Both the position numbers and the translations under genes were made by a program. Of a stretch of DNA of 64,000 nucleotides, positions 15,974-25,193 are shown piece by piece (position 1 is the first letter of the stretch; each line of letters begins with the position of its first letter). The stretch lies in NCBI RefSeq assembly GCF_047501535.1, contig NZ_JAZDRJ010000016.1, forward strand, positions 1-64,000, read 5' to 3'. A model generated the notes under the pieces. That model ran no database searches. It saw only the letters and a program-made list of their open reading frames with translations, and was not told where the DNA came from. This stretch comes from Yanghanlia sp047501535. GTDB lineage: Bacteria > Pseudomonadota > Gammaproteobacteria > Burkholderiales > Burkholderiaceae_B.

Positions 15974-17902
15974 ATGACCGAAAGACGCTCAATTTCCCCC
16001 TTACCCGACTTGCTCGTGAGCCAGATTGCGGCCGGCGAAGTCATAGACCGCCCCGCCTCTGTACTCAAGGAGCTGCTTGAAAACGCACTGGACGCGGGCG
16101 CCCGCGCCATTGAAGTGCGCCTGGACGGCGGCGGCATCCGCCGTATTGCCGTCATTGACGACGGCTACGGCATTCCACCTGAAGAACTGCCTTTGGCGCT
16201 GCGTCGCCATGCCACCAGCAAAATCGCTTCGTTAGACGACCTGGAACACGTGGCCTCTATGGGTTTTCGGGGTGAAGCACTGGCTTCTATCGCTTCTGTG
16301 GCACGGCTGACCATTACCTCACGCTGCCCCAATAGCGACCATGCTTGGCAAATAGATGGCAGTACGCTGGAATTGAGCGCCGCAGCTGGGCCCACTGGCA
16401 CCACCGTCGATGTACGCCAGCTGTTCGATGCTGTGCCTGCGCGGCGCAAATTCCTGCGTTCTGAAACCACAGAATACGGCCATTGCCTGGATGCCATGGA
16501 ACGCATTGCCCTGGCCTACCCCGAAGTGGCCTTCCGCCTGTTCCATAACGAAAAGCCACAGAGGCACTGGCGGGCGGGCGATATGAGCCAGCGACTGCGC
16601 GATGTACTGGGAGCGGAGTTTCTGGAGCAAGGCATCTTGGTGGAGCGCGACCACGGCCTGATTGCCCTGCGCGGCCTGATTACTCGCCCGACACTGGCGC
16701 GCCATCGGGCGGATCGCCAGTATTTGTATGTCAATGGGCGCTTTGTTCGGGATCGCGCCGTCTCCCATGCTATCCGGCAGGCATACTCGGATGTATTGCA
16801 TGGCGACCGCCACCCTGCTTATGCGCTGTTTCTGAGCGTCGATCCGGCCGTGGTAGACGTCAATGTTCACCCTGCCAAGCACGAAGTCAGGTTCCGCGAT
16901 AGCGGCGCCATCCACCGCTTTGTGTCACAGACGCTCGATGAAGCGCTGGCCAGCACCCCTGGCGTACACGAAGCGCCTGCAGTTGCCCATGCACCCGGAG
17001 ACCTGACTCAGCCGGTAAATACACCGGGCTCATACGGCGCTTCACCCAGCCAACCCTCCATGCCTTTGCAAGCGCCGGACCCTCTGGGCGCTGCGAACAC
17101 AGCCCCGCGCTTCGCGGGCACTGCACCCGGCCGGCAATACGCTTTCAACCTGCACAACCGCGCGAGCAACAGCCCCATCGCACCGGACGCCTGGCAGGCA
17201 CTGTACCGCCCGCTGGAAAGCGCCCCAGACACCGCGAATACTGGCGCAGGCCCTTCAGTCCTGCCCACCGGGCCCGCACCTGAGCACGATCCGTTCCAGA
17301 ACAACGCGGGCCAAGACCCCCAACCTTTGGGCCAGGCGCTGGGCCAGGTTCACGGCATTTACATCGTGGCACAGAACCGCAAGGGCTTGGTTTTGGTGGA
17401 CATGCATGCTGCGCATGAGCGGGTGGTGTACGAAGCGCTCAAGCGCGCACTGGACGCCCGCGACTTACCCCGTCAAGAGCTCCTGGTTCCTGTAGTGTTC
17501 AGCGCCGACCCGCGTGATTTGGGCATGGTGGAGGAATACCGGGACACTCTGGAAGAACTGGGCTTGACCCTCACCCCGGCAGGGCCTGCCGCCATCGCTG
17601 TCCGGGCAGTGCCCGCCTTGCTGGCGCACGGCGACATTGAATCCCTGGCGCGCGGCGTTCTGCGTGATCTGGCCAGCGTGGGGCGCTCCAACCTGCTGAC
17701 AGAACAACGCAATGAACTGCTATCTACCATGGCCTGCCACGGTTCGGTCCGGGCCAACCGCAGGTTGACGCTGGATGAGATGAACGCCCTGCTGCGGCAA
17801 ATGGAGCAAACAGAGCGTGCCGACCAGTGCAATCATGGCCGCCCCACCTGGCTGCAATGGCCTCTCGCAGAACTCGATCGCATGTTTCTACGAGGCCAAT
17901 GA
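15974..17902 (+). CDS. mutL: DNA mismatch repair protein MutL
   Basis: Mismatch-repair ATPase linking MutS to downstream nicking and helicase, 642 residues. The GHKL ATPase motifs are ELLENALDAGA (near 35), VIDDGYGIP, and GFRGEALASIASV; the N-terminal half ends with VNVHPAKHEVRF. A Pro/Ala-rich linker (about 325-450) leads to the C-terminal domain. That domain has DMHAAHERVVYE, which fits the DQHAx2Ex4E endonuclease motif except Q to M, plus ACHGSVRA and CNHGRPT, so nicking activity is expected, unlike E. coli MutL. Its stop overlaps the miaA start (ATGA). Confidence 0.96.
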   Translation: MTERRSISPLPDLLVSQIAAGEVIDRPASVLKELLENALDAGARAIEVRLDGGGIRRIAVIDDGYGIPPEELPLALRRHATSKIASLDDLEHVASMGFRGEALASIASVARLTITSRCPNSDHAWQIDGSTLELSAAAGPTGTTVDVRQLFDAVPARRKFLRSETTEYGHCLDAMERIALAYPEVAFRLFHNEKPQRHWRAGDMSQRLRDVLGAEFLEQGILVERDHGLIALRGLITRPTLARHRADRQYLYVNGRFVRDRAVSHAIRQAYSDVLHGDRHPAYALFLSVDPAVVDVNVHPAKHEVRFRDSGAIHRFVSQTLDEALASTPGVHEAPAVAHAPGDLTQPVNTPGSYGASPSQPSMPLQAPDPLGAANTAPRFAGTAPGRQYAFNLHNRASNSPIAPDAWQALYRPLESAPDTANTGAGPSVLPTGPAPEHDPFQNNAGQDPQPLGQALGQVHGIYIVAQNRKGLVLVDMHAAHERVVYEALKRALDARDLPRQELLVPVVFSADPRDLGMVEEYRDTLEELGLTLTPAGPAAIAVRAVPALLAHGDIESLARGVLRDLASVGRSNLLTEQRNELLSTMACHGSVRANRRLTLDEMNALLRQMEQTERADQCNHGRPTWLQWPLAELDRMFLRGQ

Positions 17903-18849
17903 ACACGATGCACCCTCCTGTCATCTGCCTGGTCGGGCCGACTGCCTCCGGTAAAAGCGCCGCCAGCTTGGCGCTGGCGGAACGCTGGCCAGTGGAAATC
18001 ATTGTGATGGACTCCGCCACCATTTATCGTGGCATGGACATCGGCACGGCCAAGCCCACTGCCGCCGAACAAGCCAAGGTGCCGCATCACCTGATTGATA
18101 TCCGCGACCCAGCAGAAAGTTATTCAGCGGCAGAATTCCGTAGCGACGCTCTGGGCTTGATCGAACAGATTCAGCAACGTGGCCGATTCCCGGTAATTTG
18201 CGGGGGCACCATGATGTATTACAAGGTGCTGCGCGAAGGCATTAGCAACCTGCCAACCGCCGATGCCGAGCTGCGTGCGCAGATTGATGCTGAAGCCCAG
18301 CAAAAAGGCTGGCCGGCCCTGCATGCTGAGCTGGCCACCTACGACCCCATCAGCGCCGCCCGGCTGGCCCCTAACGACAGCCAGCGCCTGCAACGCGCCA
18401 TCGAAATCTACCGTGCCAGCGGGGTGCCGATGTCCGACTGGCTGGCGCGTGATAAACCCAGTGCTCCGGAACATGAGTACCTGACGCTCAGCCTGGAACC
18501 AAGTGATAGGCTGGCCTTGCACGCCCGCATTGCGCAACGGTATCAGGCCATGCTGGCCGAGGGGCTTCTAGAAGAAGTGGCGCAGTTGCGCGCGCGCGGT
18601 GACTTGCATACCGGCCTGCCTTCCATACGCTGCGTGGGCTACCGCCAGCTATGGGAACACCTGGAAGGGAATATTTCGCTTGAAACCGCCGTGGAGCAGG
18701 CCATTGCTGCGACCCGACAATTGGCGAAAAGGCAGTTAACGTGGTTGAGATCCGACCCGAGCCGGCACATTGTGGACTGTTTAGCGCCCGACGCCACTGA
18801 GCAGATTGTGAGCCTGGCAGCTAGCGCTTTAAGCGGGCCACGCGGCTGA
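17899..18849 (+). CDS. miaA: tRNA dimethylallyltransferase MiaA
   Basis: Adds a dimethylallyl group to A37 of tRNAs reading UNN codons, about 316 residues. Walker A-like GPTASGKSA is near residue 15; IIVMDSATIYRGMDIGTAKP, VPHHLIDIRDP and VICGGTMMYYKVLREG follow in family order. I chose ATG 17899, which overlaps the mutL stop as ATGA; the frame is open further upstream but that part lies within mutL. amiC-mutL-miaA is a conserved proteobacterial order. Confidence 0.95.
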   Translation: MNTMHPPVICLVGPTASGKSAASLALAERWPVEIIVMDSATIYRGMDIGTAKPTAAEQAKVPHHLIDIRDPAESYSAAEFRSDALGLIEQIQQRGRFPVICGGTMMYYKVLREGISNLPTADAELRAQIDAEAQQKGWPALHAELATYDPISAARLAPNDSQRLQRAIEIYRASGVPMSDWLARDKPSAPEHEYLTLSLEPSDRLALHARIAQRYQAMLAEGLLEEVAQLRARGDLHTGLPSIRCVGYRQLWEHLEGNISLETAVEQAIAATRQLAKRQLTWLRSDPSRHIVDCLAPDATEQIVSLAASALSGPRG

Positions 18850-18936
18850 CAGGCCGTCCGCCCCAGCGAACTCGTCAGCACGCGCACCCCATGCAGGCCG
18901 GGGCGAAAATGCCCCGCGCCCGCTTGTGTGAACGAA

Positions 18937-19989
18937 TTAAGCCAGTACGACCTGAGCCGCTTCATCGCCTTCACGCTCGGCGATTTCACCCAGTCGATAC
19001 ACGGTTTCACCCTTGCTTTGGAAAGTCGCGGTGATCGCATCAGCTTGCGCAGCAGGCACAATGACCACCATGCCAATACCGCAGTTGAACACGCGCAGCA
19101 TTTCGGCTTCGGCCACATTGCCGTTTTCCTGCAGCCACTGGAACAGCGGCGGCATTGTCCAGGCGTCGCGATGCAGGCGAGCCGCCAAGTTGGACTGAAG
19201 CACACGAGGGATGTTGTCTAACAGACCGCCACCCGTAATATGCGCCAAGCCGCGAATATCGCGCCCATGTGTTGCCAGCGCATGCAGAACGGACTTCACG
19301 TAAATGCGGGTCGGCGCCATCACGACGTCTTCCAGGGTGCGGCCATCGAATTCCTGCTGAGGGCGCGCATTCGCGTGGCGCAGGATTTTACGCAGCAAGG
19401 AAAAGCCATTGGAGTGCGCACCGCTAGACGCCAAGCCGAGTATGACATCGCCCGGTTGGATCTGCTTGCCATCAATGATGTCAGACTTTTCAACTGCACC
19501 GACCGCAAAGCCTGCCAGGTCGTATTCGCCATCGGGGTACATGCCGGGCATTTCAGCGGTCTCACCGCCAATCAGGGCGCAGCCCGCTTGTTCGCACCCT
19601 TGCGCGATGCCCTGTACTACACTGGCGGCCGTATCGACCGACAGTTTGCCGCAGGCAAAGTAGTCGAGAAAGTACAAAGGCTCGGCGCCTTGCACCAGGA
19701 TGTCGTTGACACTCATGGCGACCAGATCGACCCCGACGGTATCGTGGCGATTCCATTCAAAGGCCAGACGCAACTTGGTGCCAACGCCGTCCGTTCCGGA
19801 AACCAGCACGGGCTCTTTCAGGTGACGCGGCACCTCGAACAAGGCGCCAAAGCCGCCAATGCCCGCCATGACCCCTTCGCGCATGGTACGCGCGGCCATG
19901 GGCTTGATTCGGTCAACCAGGGCCTCGCCGGCGTCGATGTCAACGCCCGCGTCGCGATAGGTTAAAGAGGCAGAATTTTTGTCAGTCAT
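18937..19989 (-). CDS. purM: Phosphoribosylformylglycinamidine cyclo-ligase
   Basis: Fifth step of de novo purine synthesis, closing the imidazole ring to give AIR. The 350 residues match PurM length. The start SLTYRDAGVDIDAGEALVDR is diagnostic; SGTDGVGTKLRLAF, DLVAMSVNDILVQGAEPLYFLDY, GGETAEMPGMY and the C-terminal HITGGGLLDNIPRVL follow. It is transcribed away from hda, 94 bases from the chosen hda start, a common Burkholderiales arrangement. A small GGGGC/GCCCC hairpin lies downstream but lacks a T run. Confidence 0.97.
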   Translation of the reverse strand: MTDKNSASLTYRDAGVDIDAGEALVDRIKPMAARTMREGVMAGIGGFGALFEVPRHLKEPVLVSGTDGVGTKLRLAFEWNRHDTVGVDLVAMSVNDILVQGAEPLYFLDYFACGKLSVDTAASVVQGIAQGCEQAGCALIGGETAEMPGMYPDGEYDLAGFAVGAVEKSDIIDGKQIQPGDVILGLASSGAHSNGFSLLRKILRHANARPQQEFDGRTLEDVVMAPTRIYVKSVLHALATHGRDIRGLAHITGGGLLDNIPRVLQSNLAARLHRDAWTMPPLFQWLQENGNVAEAEMLRVFNCGIGMVVIVPAAQADAITATFQSKGETVYRLGEIAEREGDEAAQVVLA

Positions 19990-20083
19990 GAGAAAAGCCG
20001 TGGGATGTGCAAGAATTGCGGGTTGAACTGTATATCTGGCCGGATTTTACGATGAACTGGAAAATGTGGCCCGAAAACAAGAC

Positions 20084-20770
20084 ATGGCACAACAACTCAT
20101 ACTCGATCTGCTTCCTGCCCCTCCGCCATCACTGGACAATTTCGTAGTGGGCCGCAACGCTGCCGCTCTGGATGCTCTGCAGCGTTGTGAAGGTGGTCGT
20201 GCCATATATCTGTGGGGTCCACAAGGTGTGGGGCGCAGCCATTTGCTGCACGGCGCCTGCCAACTCATGGATGGGCACTACCACGGCGCCGACTCCCCTG
20301 CCAGTGAATTACACGCTTTGGCCACCGGCGACACACTGACAGTTCGTCTGGTCGCCGTGGATGATGTTCAGGCATTGGACACTCACGGCCAAGCCGCCCT
20401 GTTCGCGTTGTACAACCGCTGGCGAGAAAGCGCCGCAACCCGCCATGCTTTTGCTTTAGTGATTGCCGGCGACCGCGCGCCTATGGCGATGGAGGTGCGC
20501 GAAGACCTGCGTACTCGCTTGGGCTGGGACCTCGTTTTCCGCCTTGAACAACTCTCTGACGACGAGCGCGCCCAGGCTTTGCAAAGCCGGGCGGCACAAC
20601 GCGGCCTGGACCTTTCCCCTGAAGTGATCTCTTGGCTGCTTACCCACCACGAACGCGATATGAGCCGCCTGACCTCGCTGGTCGATGCCCTTGACCGCTA
20701 TTCCTTGGCCCGCCATCGCGCCATTACCCTTCCGTTGCTGAAAGACCTGCTGGCCAGCCATCAGGCCTGA
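20084..20770 (+). CDS. hda: DnaA regulatory inactivator Hda
   Basis: Hda with the loaded sliding clamp triggers DnaA-ATP hydrolysis and prevents over-initiation. The N-terminus QQLILDLLP is the clamp-binding peptide. A DnaA-like AAA+ core follows, with GPQGVGRSHLLHG (Arg in place of the Walker lysine is usual in Hda), AVDDVQAL and the sensor region RLGWDLVFRLEQL. I prefer ATG 20084 because it puts the clamp motif at the very N-terminus; an in-frame GTG at 20066 is possible. A HAD phosphatase gene follows after 28 bases. Confidence 0.92.
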   Translation: MAQQLILDLLPAPPPSLDNFVVGRNAAALDALQRCEGGRAIYLWGPQGVGRSHLLHGACQLMDGHYHGADSPASELHALATGDTLTVRLVAVDDVQALDTHGQAALFALYNRWRESAATRHAFALVIAGDRAPMAMEVREDLRTRLGWDLVFRLEQLSDDERAQALQSRAAQRGLDLSPEVISWLLTHHERDMSRLTSLVDALDRYSLARHRAITLPLLKDLLASHQA

Positions 20771-20798
20771 CAGAAGAACTCATAGAAGATTACGACTT

Positions 20799-21500
20799 AT
20801 GACCTCACCTTCTCGCCTTGCTTTATTTGACCTGGATCACACCCTGCTGCCCTTGGACAGCGATTACCAGTGGGCCGACTTCCTGGCCCGTACAGGGCGC
20901 GCAGGCGACCCTGCCGAGGCGCAGCGCCAAAACGAAGAACTGATGGACCGCTACAACGCGGGTAACCTCACAGCGGAAGAGTCCGCCGAATTCATGCTGG
21001 GGCTGCTGACCCGTGGCAGCCAGCCCGAACTCGCGCTCTGGCATGAAGCCTTTATGGCGGAAGTGATCCGCCCAGCCATCCGCCAAAATGCCATAGACCT
21101 CGTTCAGGAACACATGGCCCGCGGCGACCTGTGCGCCATTGTTACGGCCACGAATGACTTCGTCACCGCGCCCATTGCCCGCGCTTTCGGCATCCCTCAC
21201 CTTATTGCCACTATCGCTGAAAGCCGCGAAGGCCGCTACACTGGCCGCATTCAAGGCGTACCCAGTTTTCAAGCAGGGAAAATCGTGCGTGTCGACGAAT
21301 GGCTGGCCACCATGGGCTTGGCCCGCGACGCTTTTCAAGAAGTCTATTTCTACAGCGATTCGACCAACGATCTACCCTTACTTGAAGTCGTCAGCCACCC
21401 TGTGGCCACCAACCCCAGCCCTACACTGCGCGATATCGCCCAAGAGCGCGGCTGGAAAATACTGGACCTGTTTAAGGAAATGCAGGATGACAAGTCCTGA
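20799..21500 (+). CDS. HAD-superfamily IB phosphatase (SerB/CicA-like)
   Basis: Soluble phosphatase of 233 residues. The catalytic DxD is in ALFDLDHTLLPLDSD near residue 10, the second motif threonine is in AIVTATNDFVT, and the acidic third motif is YFYSDSTNDLPLLE near residue 190. The cap domain (about 25-110) is of subclass I type as in phosphoserine phosphatase. Substrate is not assignable; phosphoserine, histidinol phosphate and lipid phosphates are all known in this group. It sits between hda and pcnB in a same-strand run. Confidence 0.88.
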   Translation: MTSPSRLALFDLDHTLLPLDSDYQWADFLARTGRAGDPAEAQRQNEELMDRYNAGNLTAEESAEFMLGLLTRGSQPELALWHEAFMAEVIRPAIRQNAIDLVQEHMARGDLCAIVTATNDFVTAPIARAFGIPHLIATIAESREGRYTGRIQGVPSFQAGKIVRVDEWLATMGLARDAFQEVYFYSDSTNDLPLLEVVSHPVATNPSPTLRDIAQERGWKILDLFKEMQDDKS

Positions 21501-21515
21501 ATATAAAATACGCGC

Positions 21516-22895
21516 ATGCTGCCCAACACAATAAAGAAATTTGTTACCCGCCTGTTCTCCAGCACACGTTCCGGTCCGGAACGCCTGCCTGTCGAGAAAC
21601 ACGGCATTGACCGGCGCAAGGTTTCACGTCACGCGATTAAAGTCTGTGAAGTCCTGCGCCAGCATGGCTACGAAGCCTATATCGTGGGTGGGGCCGTTCG
21701 TGATCTCATCGTGGGCTTGCAGCCCAAAGATTTCGACGTCGCCACCAACGCAACCCCTGAGCAAATCAAACCTTTGTTTCGCCGGGCTCGCATCATTGGG
21801 CGCCGTTTCCGGCTGGTCCATGTTGTGTTCGGGCCGGAAATCATTGAGACATCAACTTTTCGCGCGCCTTCTACACCGGGTAACGGTCACACCGACGAAC
21901 ATGGCCGCATTCTGCGCGACAACGAGTTCGGCACGCATGAAGAAGATGCTGCACGGCGCGACTTCACCCTGAATGCGCTGTATTACGACCCGCTCAGCCA
22001 GGAAGTCATTGACTTTCACCATGGCGTAGCTGACCTGCAGAAACGGCTGGTGCGCATCATTGGCGACCCGGAGAAACGCTATCGCGAAGACCCTGTTCGC
22101 ATGCTGCGCGCCGTGCGCTTCGCCTCGAAGTTATCGGCAGAAATTGAGCCGTCCACGCTGGAGCCCATCCGCCGCCTGGCGCCGCTCATTGAACATGTAC
22201 CTGCCTCGCGTCTATTTGACGAAACGCTCAAGCTGCTGACATGCGGCCATGCCATGGATTGCCTGCGCATGTTGCGGGAAGTCGGCCTGCATCAAGATCT
22301 GATGCCCTTGCTGGACGTTGTATTCAATGTGCCCGAAGGCGAAAAGTTCGTGGATCTGGCCTTGGCCCGAACCGACATCCGCGTGCGAGCAGGCAAGCCT
22401 GTCAGTGCCAGCTTTCTATTCGCCGCGCTGCTATGGAAGCTGGTTTACCAGCGCTGGCAGGCTCTTGTACAAGCCGGGGGGCACCCCACCCAGACTCTGC
22501 TGGAAGCCGCCGATTCCGTGCTGGATGAGCAATCCCGCAAGATGGCTATACAACGTAGATTCATCGCGGATATTCGGGAAATCTGGTTTATGCAGGCGCG
22601 CTTTGAGCGCGTCAATGCCAAGGCCATCTGGCGCATGATGGACCAACCCCGCTTCCGCGCTGCCGTCGACTTCCTGCAATTACGCGCAGAAGCGCGCGAA
22701 GTCGATAGCGTCATGGCCCAATGGTGGATGGATCTGGCCAATGCCAACCCGGACGACCGCGCACCTATGATTGAGGCCTGGCAGGCGGCCAATCGCGGGG
22801 AGCGCACATCGAGCGGCTTGCGCAAGCGCAGGCGACGCCCTCGCCGCAAGCCAAAAAGTCAGGCCAGTCACGCAAGCGACACCTCCGATACATGA
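21516..22895 (+). CDS. pcnB: Poly(A) polymerase I
   Basis: Adds 3' poly(A) tails that promote RNA decay. The 459-residue protein has the nucleotidyltransferase core with YIVGGAVRDLIVGLQPKDFD (catalytic Asp pair in DFDVATN) and RRARIIGRRFRLVHV, which with the PcnB-type HDE...RRDFTLNALYYD segment separates it from CCA-adding enzymes. The C-terminus is very basic (SGLRKRRRRPRRKPK), as expected for RNA binding. The folK start overlaps its stop (ATGA). Confidence 0.95.
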   Translation: MLPNTIKKFVTRLFSSTRSGPERLPVEKHGIDRRKVSRHAIKVCEVLRQHGYEAYIVGGAVRDLIVGLQPKDFDVATNATPEQIKPLFRRARIIGRRFRLVHVVFGPEIIETSTFRAPSTPGNGHTDEHGRILRDNEFGTHEEDAARRDFTLNALYYDPLSQEVIDFHHGVADLQKRLVRIIGDPEKRYREDPVRMLRAVRFASKLSAEIEPSTLEPIRRLAPLIEHVPASRLFDETLKLLTCGHAMDCLRMLREVGLHQDLMPLLDVVFNVPEGEKFVDLALARTDIRVRAGKPVSASFLFAALLWKLVYQRWQALVQAGGHPTQTLLEAADSVLDEQSRKMAIQRRFIADIREIWFMQARFERVNAKAIWRMMDQPRFRAAVDFLQLRAEAREVDSVMAQWWMDLANANPDDRAPMIEAWQAANRGERTSSGLRKRRRRPRRKPKSQASHASDTSDT

Positions 22896-23383
22896 AAGCT
22901 ACAGCCAAAGAGACTGTCACCGCCTATATCGGCATGGGAGCCAACTTGGGCGATACACACGCCACCCTTATGGCTGCGGCTCGCGACATTGCTGCCGTGC
23001 CTGGCGTGCTTCAGACTACGGTGTCGCCACTTTATCGCAGCGCCCCGGTCGATGCGGGCGGCCCGGACTATCTGAACGGCGTACTGAAAGCGGAAACAAC
23101 GCTTAGCGCCCTTGAGATGCTGTTGGCGTTACAAGACATAGAAAACCGTCATGGCAGGCAGCGCCCTTACCGCAATGCCCCGCGCAGCCTCGACCTCGAC
23201 CTGCTTCTGCACGGCCAGGAAGTGTTGAACACAGCGGTGCTGACGCTGCCCCACCCTCGCATGCACGAACGCGCATTTGTGTTGATGCCGTTGCGTGACC
23301 TCGCACCGGGCATGCTGCTGCGACAAGGAAGTGTGGAAGAGTTGCTGGCCGCGTGTAGCGACCAGCTTCTGAGCCGTGTGTAA
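22892..23383 (+). CDS. folK: 2-amino-4-hydroxy-6-hydroxymethyldihydropteridine pyrophosphokinase
   Basis: Folate synthesis: transfers pyrophosphate from ATP to hydroxymethyldihydropterin before DHPS acts. The 163-residue protein has YIGMGANLGD at the N-terminus, SPLYRSAPVDAGGPDYLNGV, the RPYRNAPRSLDLDLLLHG catalytic loop with both aspartates, and LPHPRMHERAFVLMPL. It is coupled to pcnB by a 4-base overlap, a frequent proteobacterial pairing. It converges on the CitE-like gene with only nine bases between stops. Confidence 0.96.
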   Translation: MKATAKETVTAYIGMGANLGDTHATLMAAARDIAAVPGVLQTTVSPLYRSAPVDAGGPDYLNGVLKAETTLSALEMLLALQDIENRHGRQRPYRNAPRSLDLDLLLHGQEVLNTAVLTLPHPRMHERAFVLMPLRDLAPGMLLRQGSVEELLAACSDQLLSRV

Positions 23384-23392
23384 AGCCTGAAA

Positions 23393-24211
23393 CTAGGCGG
23401 CGGACGCCAGAATACGCCGAGCGCGCTCGATCACAGGGGCGTCGACCATCATGCCGTCGATCTGGAACGCAGCAGAACCTGTGCGCTCAAATTCTGCCAG
23501 AACCCGGCGCGCCCAATCACATTCCGAGTCGGACGGTGCAAAAGCGGCGTGCACTACGGTGACTTGAGCGGGATGGATGCACAGCACACCGGCAAAGCCC
23601 ATGTCGCGTACCTGAATGGCAATGCTGGACAGGGTTTCACTATCACGGAAATCAGGGTGCACACCATCGAGCGGCGCCTGTATACCCGCTGCCGCGCTAC
23701 TGAGCAATACTCGGCAACGGATGTGATCCAGTAGCAGCCGCGCACCCGGCGTGTCGGGGCGGGTACCCGTATCCAGCATGAGATCCAGATAACCGAATGC
23801 GAGGCGCTCTACGCCCTCCGCCCCGGCTAGTTCGTCCAGCGCCAGCACCCCTTTAGCGCTTTCCACAATAGGAATGATGGGTTTACCCGTCAGCTCCCGA
23901 ACGCGCTTGAGATCGCCGGCGGATTCCGCCTTGGGCAGCACCACGCCGACAATCGCGGCGTGGGCGGCGCACAAAGCCATATCGGCTTCAAACCACGGGG
24001 TATCCGCCGCATTGCTGCGCACCAGAAAACGCGCTTCCGGGTGTTCGGCGGCAAAACTCGCAATATGTTCGCGTGCCGTGTCCTTGTCGTCGGCCGCCAC
24101 CGCATCTTCAAGGTCGATGATTACGGCATCAGCGCCCGCCGCCAGCGCCTTGGCATAGCGTTCAGGCCGGTTACCAGGCACGAATAGTGCGCTGCGCATA
24201 GGTGCTTGCAT
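23393..24211 (-). CDS. HpcH/HpaI-fold CoA-ester lyase (CitE-like)
   Basis: Probable acyl-CoA lyase such as citramalyl-CoA or malyl-CoA lyase, 272 residues. It has the CitE start RSALFVPGNRPERYAKAL, the acidic metal-site segment VIIDLEDAV, IPIVESAKGVL with the second metal Glu, and a C-terminal VLCIHPAQV. There are no citD or citF genes nearby, so it is a stand-alone lyase rather than part of citrate lyase. It follows the MaoC-like gene by 11 bases in one operon, which points to a hydratase-lyase pair acting on the same C5-type acyl-CoA. Confidence 0.88.
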   Translation of the reverse strand: MQAPMRSALFVPGNRPERYAKALAAGADAVIIDLEDAVAADDKDTAREHIASFAAEHPEARFLVRSNAADTPWFEADMALCAAHAAIVGVVLPKAESAGDLKRVRELTGKPIIPIVESAKGVLALDELAGAEGVERLAFGYLDLMLDTGTRPDTPGARLLLDHIRCRVLLSSAAAGIQAPLDGVHPDFRDSETLSSIAIQVRDMGFAGVLCIHPAQVTVVHAAFAPSDSECDWARRVLAEFERTGSAAFQIDGMMVDAPVIERARRILASAA

Positions 24212-24222
24212 GTTGGAGTCTC

Positions 24223-25050
24223 CTATTTGAAAGTCAGCTCAGCCTGGTGCGCCAAGGTGCCATCCTGTTCCGCCCACAGCTTGGCCGTGCCGTCTTCCAG
24301 CAAAGTTCCAGCAACCTCGAAAGGCTTGGGAGAAATCAGCGGGCGCAAGCCACGATACGCGAATGTTGCAACCTCTTTATCCGGGTTTGCATCCACGCAG
24401 GCTTGCAGCATTTTGGTGGCGATCAACGGGCCGTGCACAACCAGGCCGGGGTAGCCTTCTTGTTTGGTGACGTAATCCAGGTCGTAATGAATCAGATGGC
24501 CGTTGAAAGTAACAGCCGAATACCGGAACAGCATGATGCTGCTGGGCTGGACGGTAACCGACCACTGGCTTTGTGGTGCTTCGATGTTGCCCTCCAGCTT
24601 GGGGGCAGTGGGCGCGCGGTAGACAACATCCTGCTCTTCGCTGACGCACACGCGGCCTTCCTGGACATAATCGTGCTGCACCGTGAAGAACAGCAGGCTG
24701 CCGGTGCGGCCCTTCTTCTCCACGATATTCAGAATCGTGGACTGCCGTTCAGCAGGAATCCCCACTCGCAACGGCTCGTTAAAGCGCACCCGCCCACCGG
24801 CCCACATGCGATTGCGCTCACCCAAAGGGGGCAGGAAAGCACCGCGTGCGGGGTGACCGTCGCGCCCCAGCTCCGCGTACTCCTGGCCGCGCACAAAATG
24901 TGCCCACAGCCACAGATGCGGCAGCGCCTCGCCTTCTGCGGGTGCAGGCCGGTCGAGAGCCAGGGCGATTTGGCGGACATGGCCTACATCCAGATTGTCG
25001 GAATAACTTTCCTTGCGACCAATCCAGTCGGAATAATCCTGTGTTGTCAT
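24223..25050 (-). CDS. MaoC-like acyl-CoA hydratase (mesaconyl/itaconyl-CoA hydratase type)
   Basis: Hotdog-fold hydratase of 275 residues with two half-domains. The C-terminal half contains LFRYSAVTFNGHLIHYD, the MaoC-type active site in which the Asn/His pair is catalytic, and LVVHGPLIATKML. The closest named families are mesaconyl-C4-CoA and itaconyl-CoA hydratases, also called FAS1-like dehydratase plus MaoC. It is the first gene of a pair with the CitE-like lyase; together they resemble the hydratase and lyase steps of itaconate breakdown, but no CoA-transferase is adjacent. Confidence 0.85.
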   Translation of the reverse strand: MTTQDYSDWIGRKESYSDNLDVGHVRQIALALDRPAPAEGEALPHLWLWAHFVRGQEYAELGRDGHPARGAFLPPLGERNRMWAGGRVRFNEPLRVGIPAERQSTILNIVEKKGRTGSLLFFTVQHDYVQEGRVCVSEEQDVVYRAPTAPKLEGNIEAPQSQWSVTVQPSSIMLFRYSAVTFNGHLIHYDLDYVTKQEGYPGLVVHGPLIATKMLQACVDANPDKEVATFAYRGLRPLISPKPFEVAGTLLEDGTAKLWAEQDGTLAHQAELTFK

Positions 25051-25146
25051 GATGTTCTCTGCAGGTTTGCAAGCGCGGTCTATCCGCGGGCGAAACGCCT
25101 ATCCTGCCAGCCACCCGCTGTTTTTTGAATTCGCTTTTACGCAAGC

Positions 25147-25182
25147 CAGACTTCATGGCTGTAGAAGAAGCCATGAAGTCTG
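25147..25182. terminator. Perfect 14-bp hairpin downstream of fumarase
   Basis: CAGACTTCATGGCT (25147-25160) and AGCCATGAAGTCTG (25169-25182) are exact complements around an eight-base loop. The hairpin ends 12 bases past the fumarase stop and lies before the convergent-free gap to the MaoC gene. There is no T run, so it may protect the 3' end or need Rho rather than be a classical terminator. Confidence 0.55.
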
Positions 25183-25193
25183 CACTTGAACGC

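Noticed and set aside
24202..25128. Open frame of 308 codons antisense to the MaoC-like gene
   Set aside because: The minus strand has the conserved hydratase motifs; the antisense product has none.
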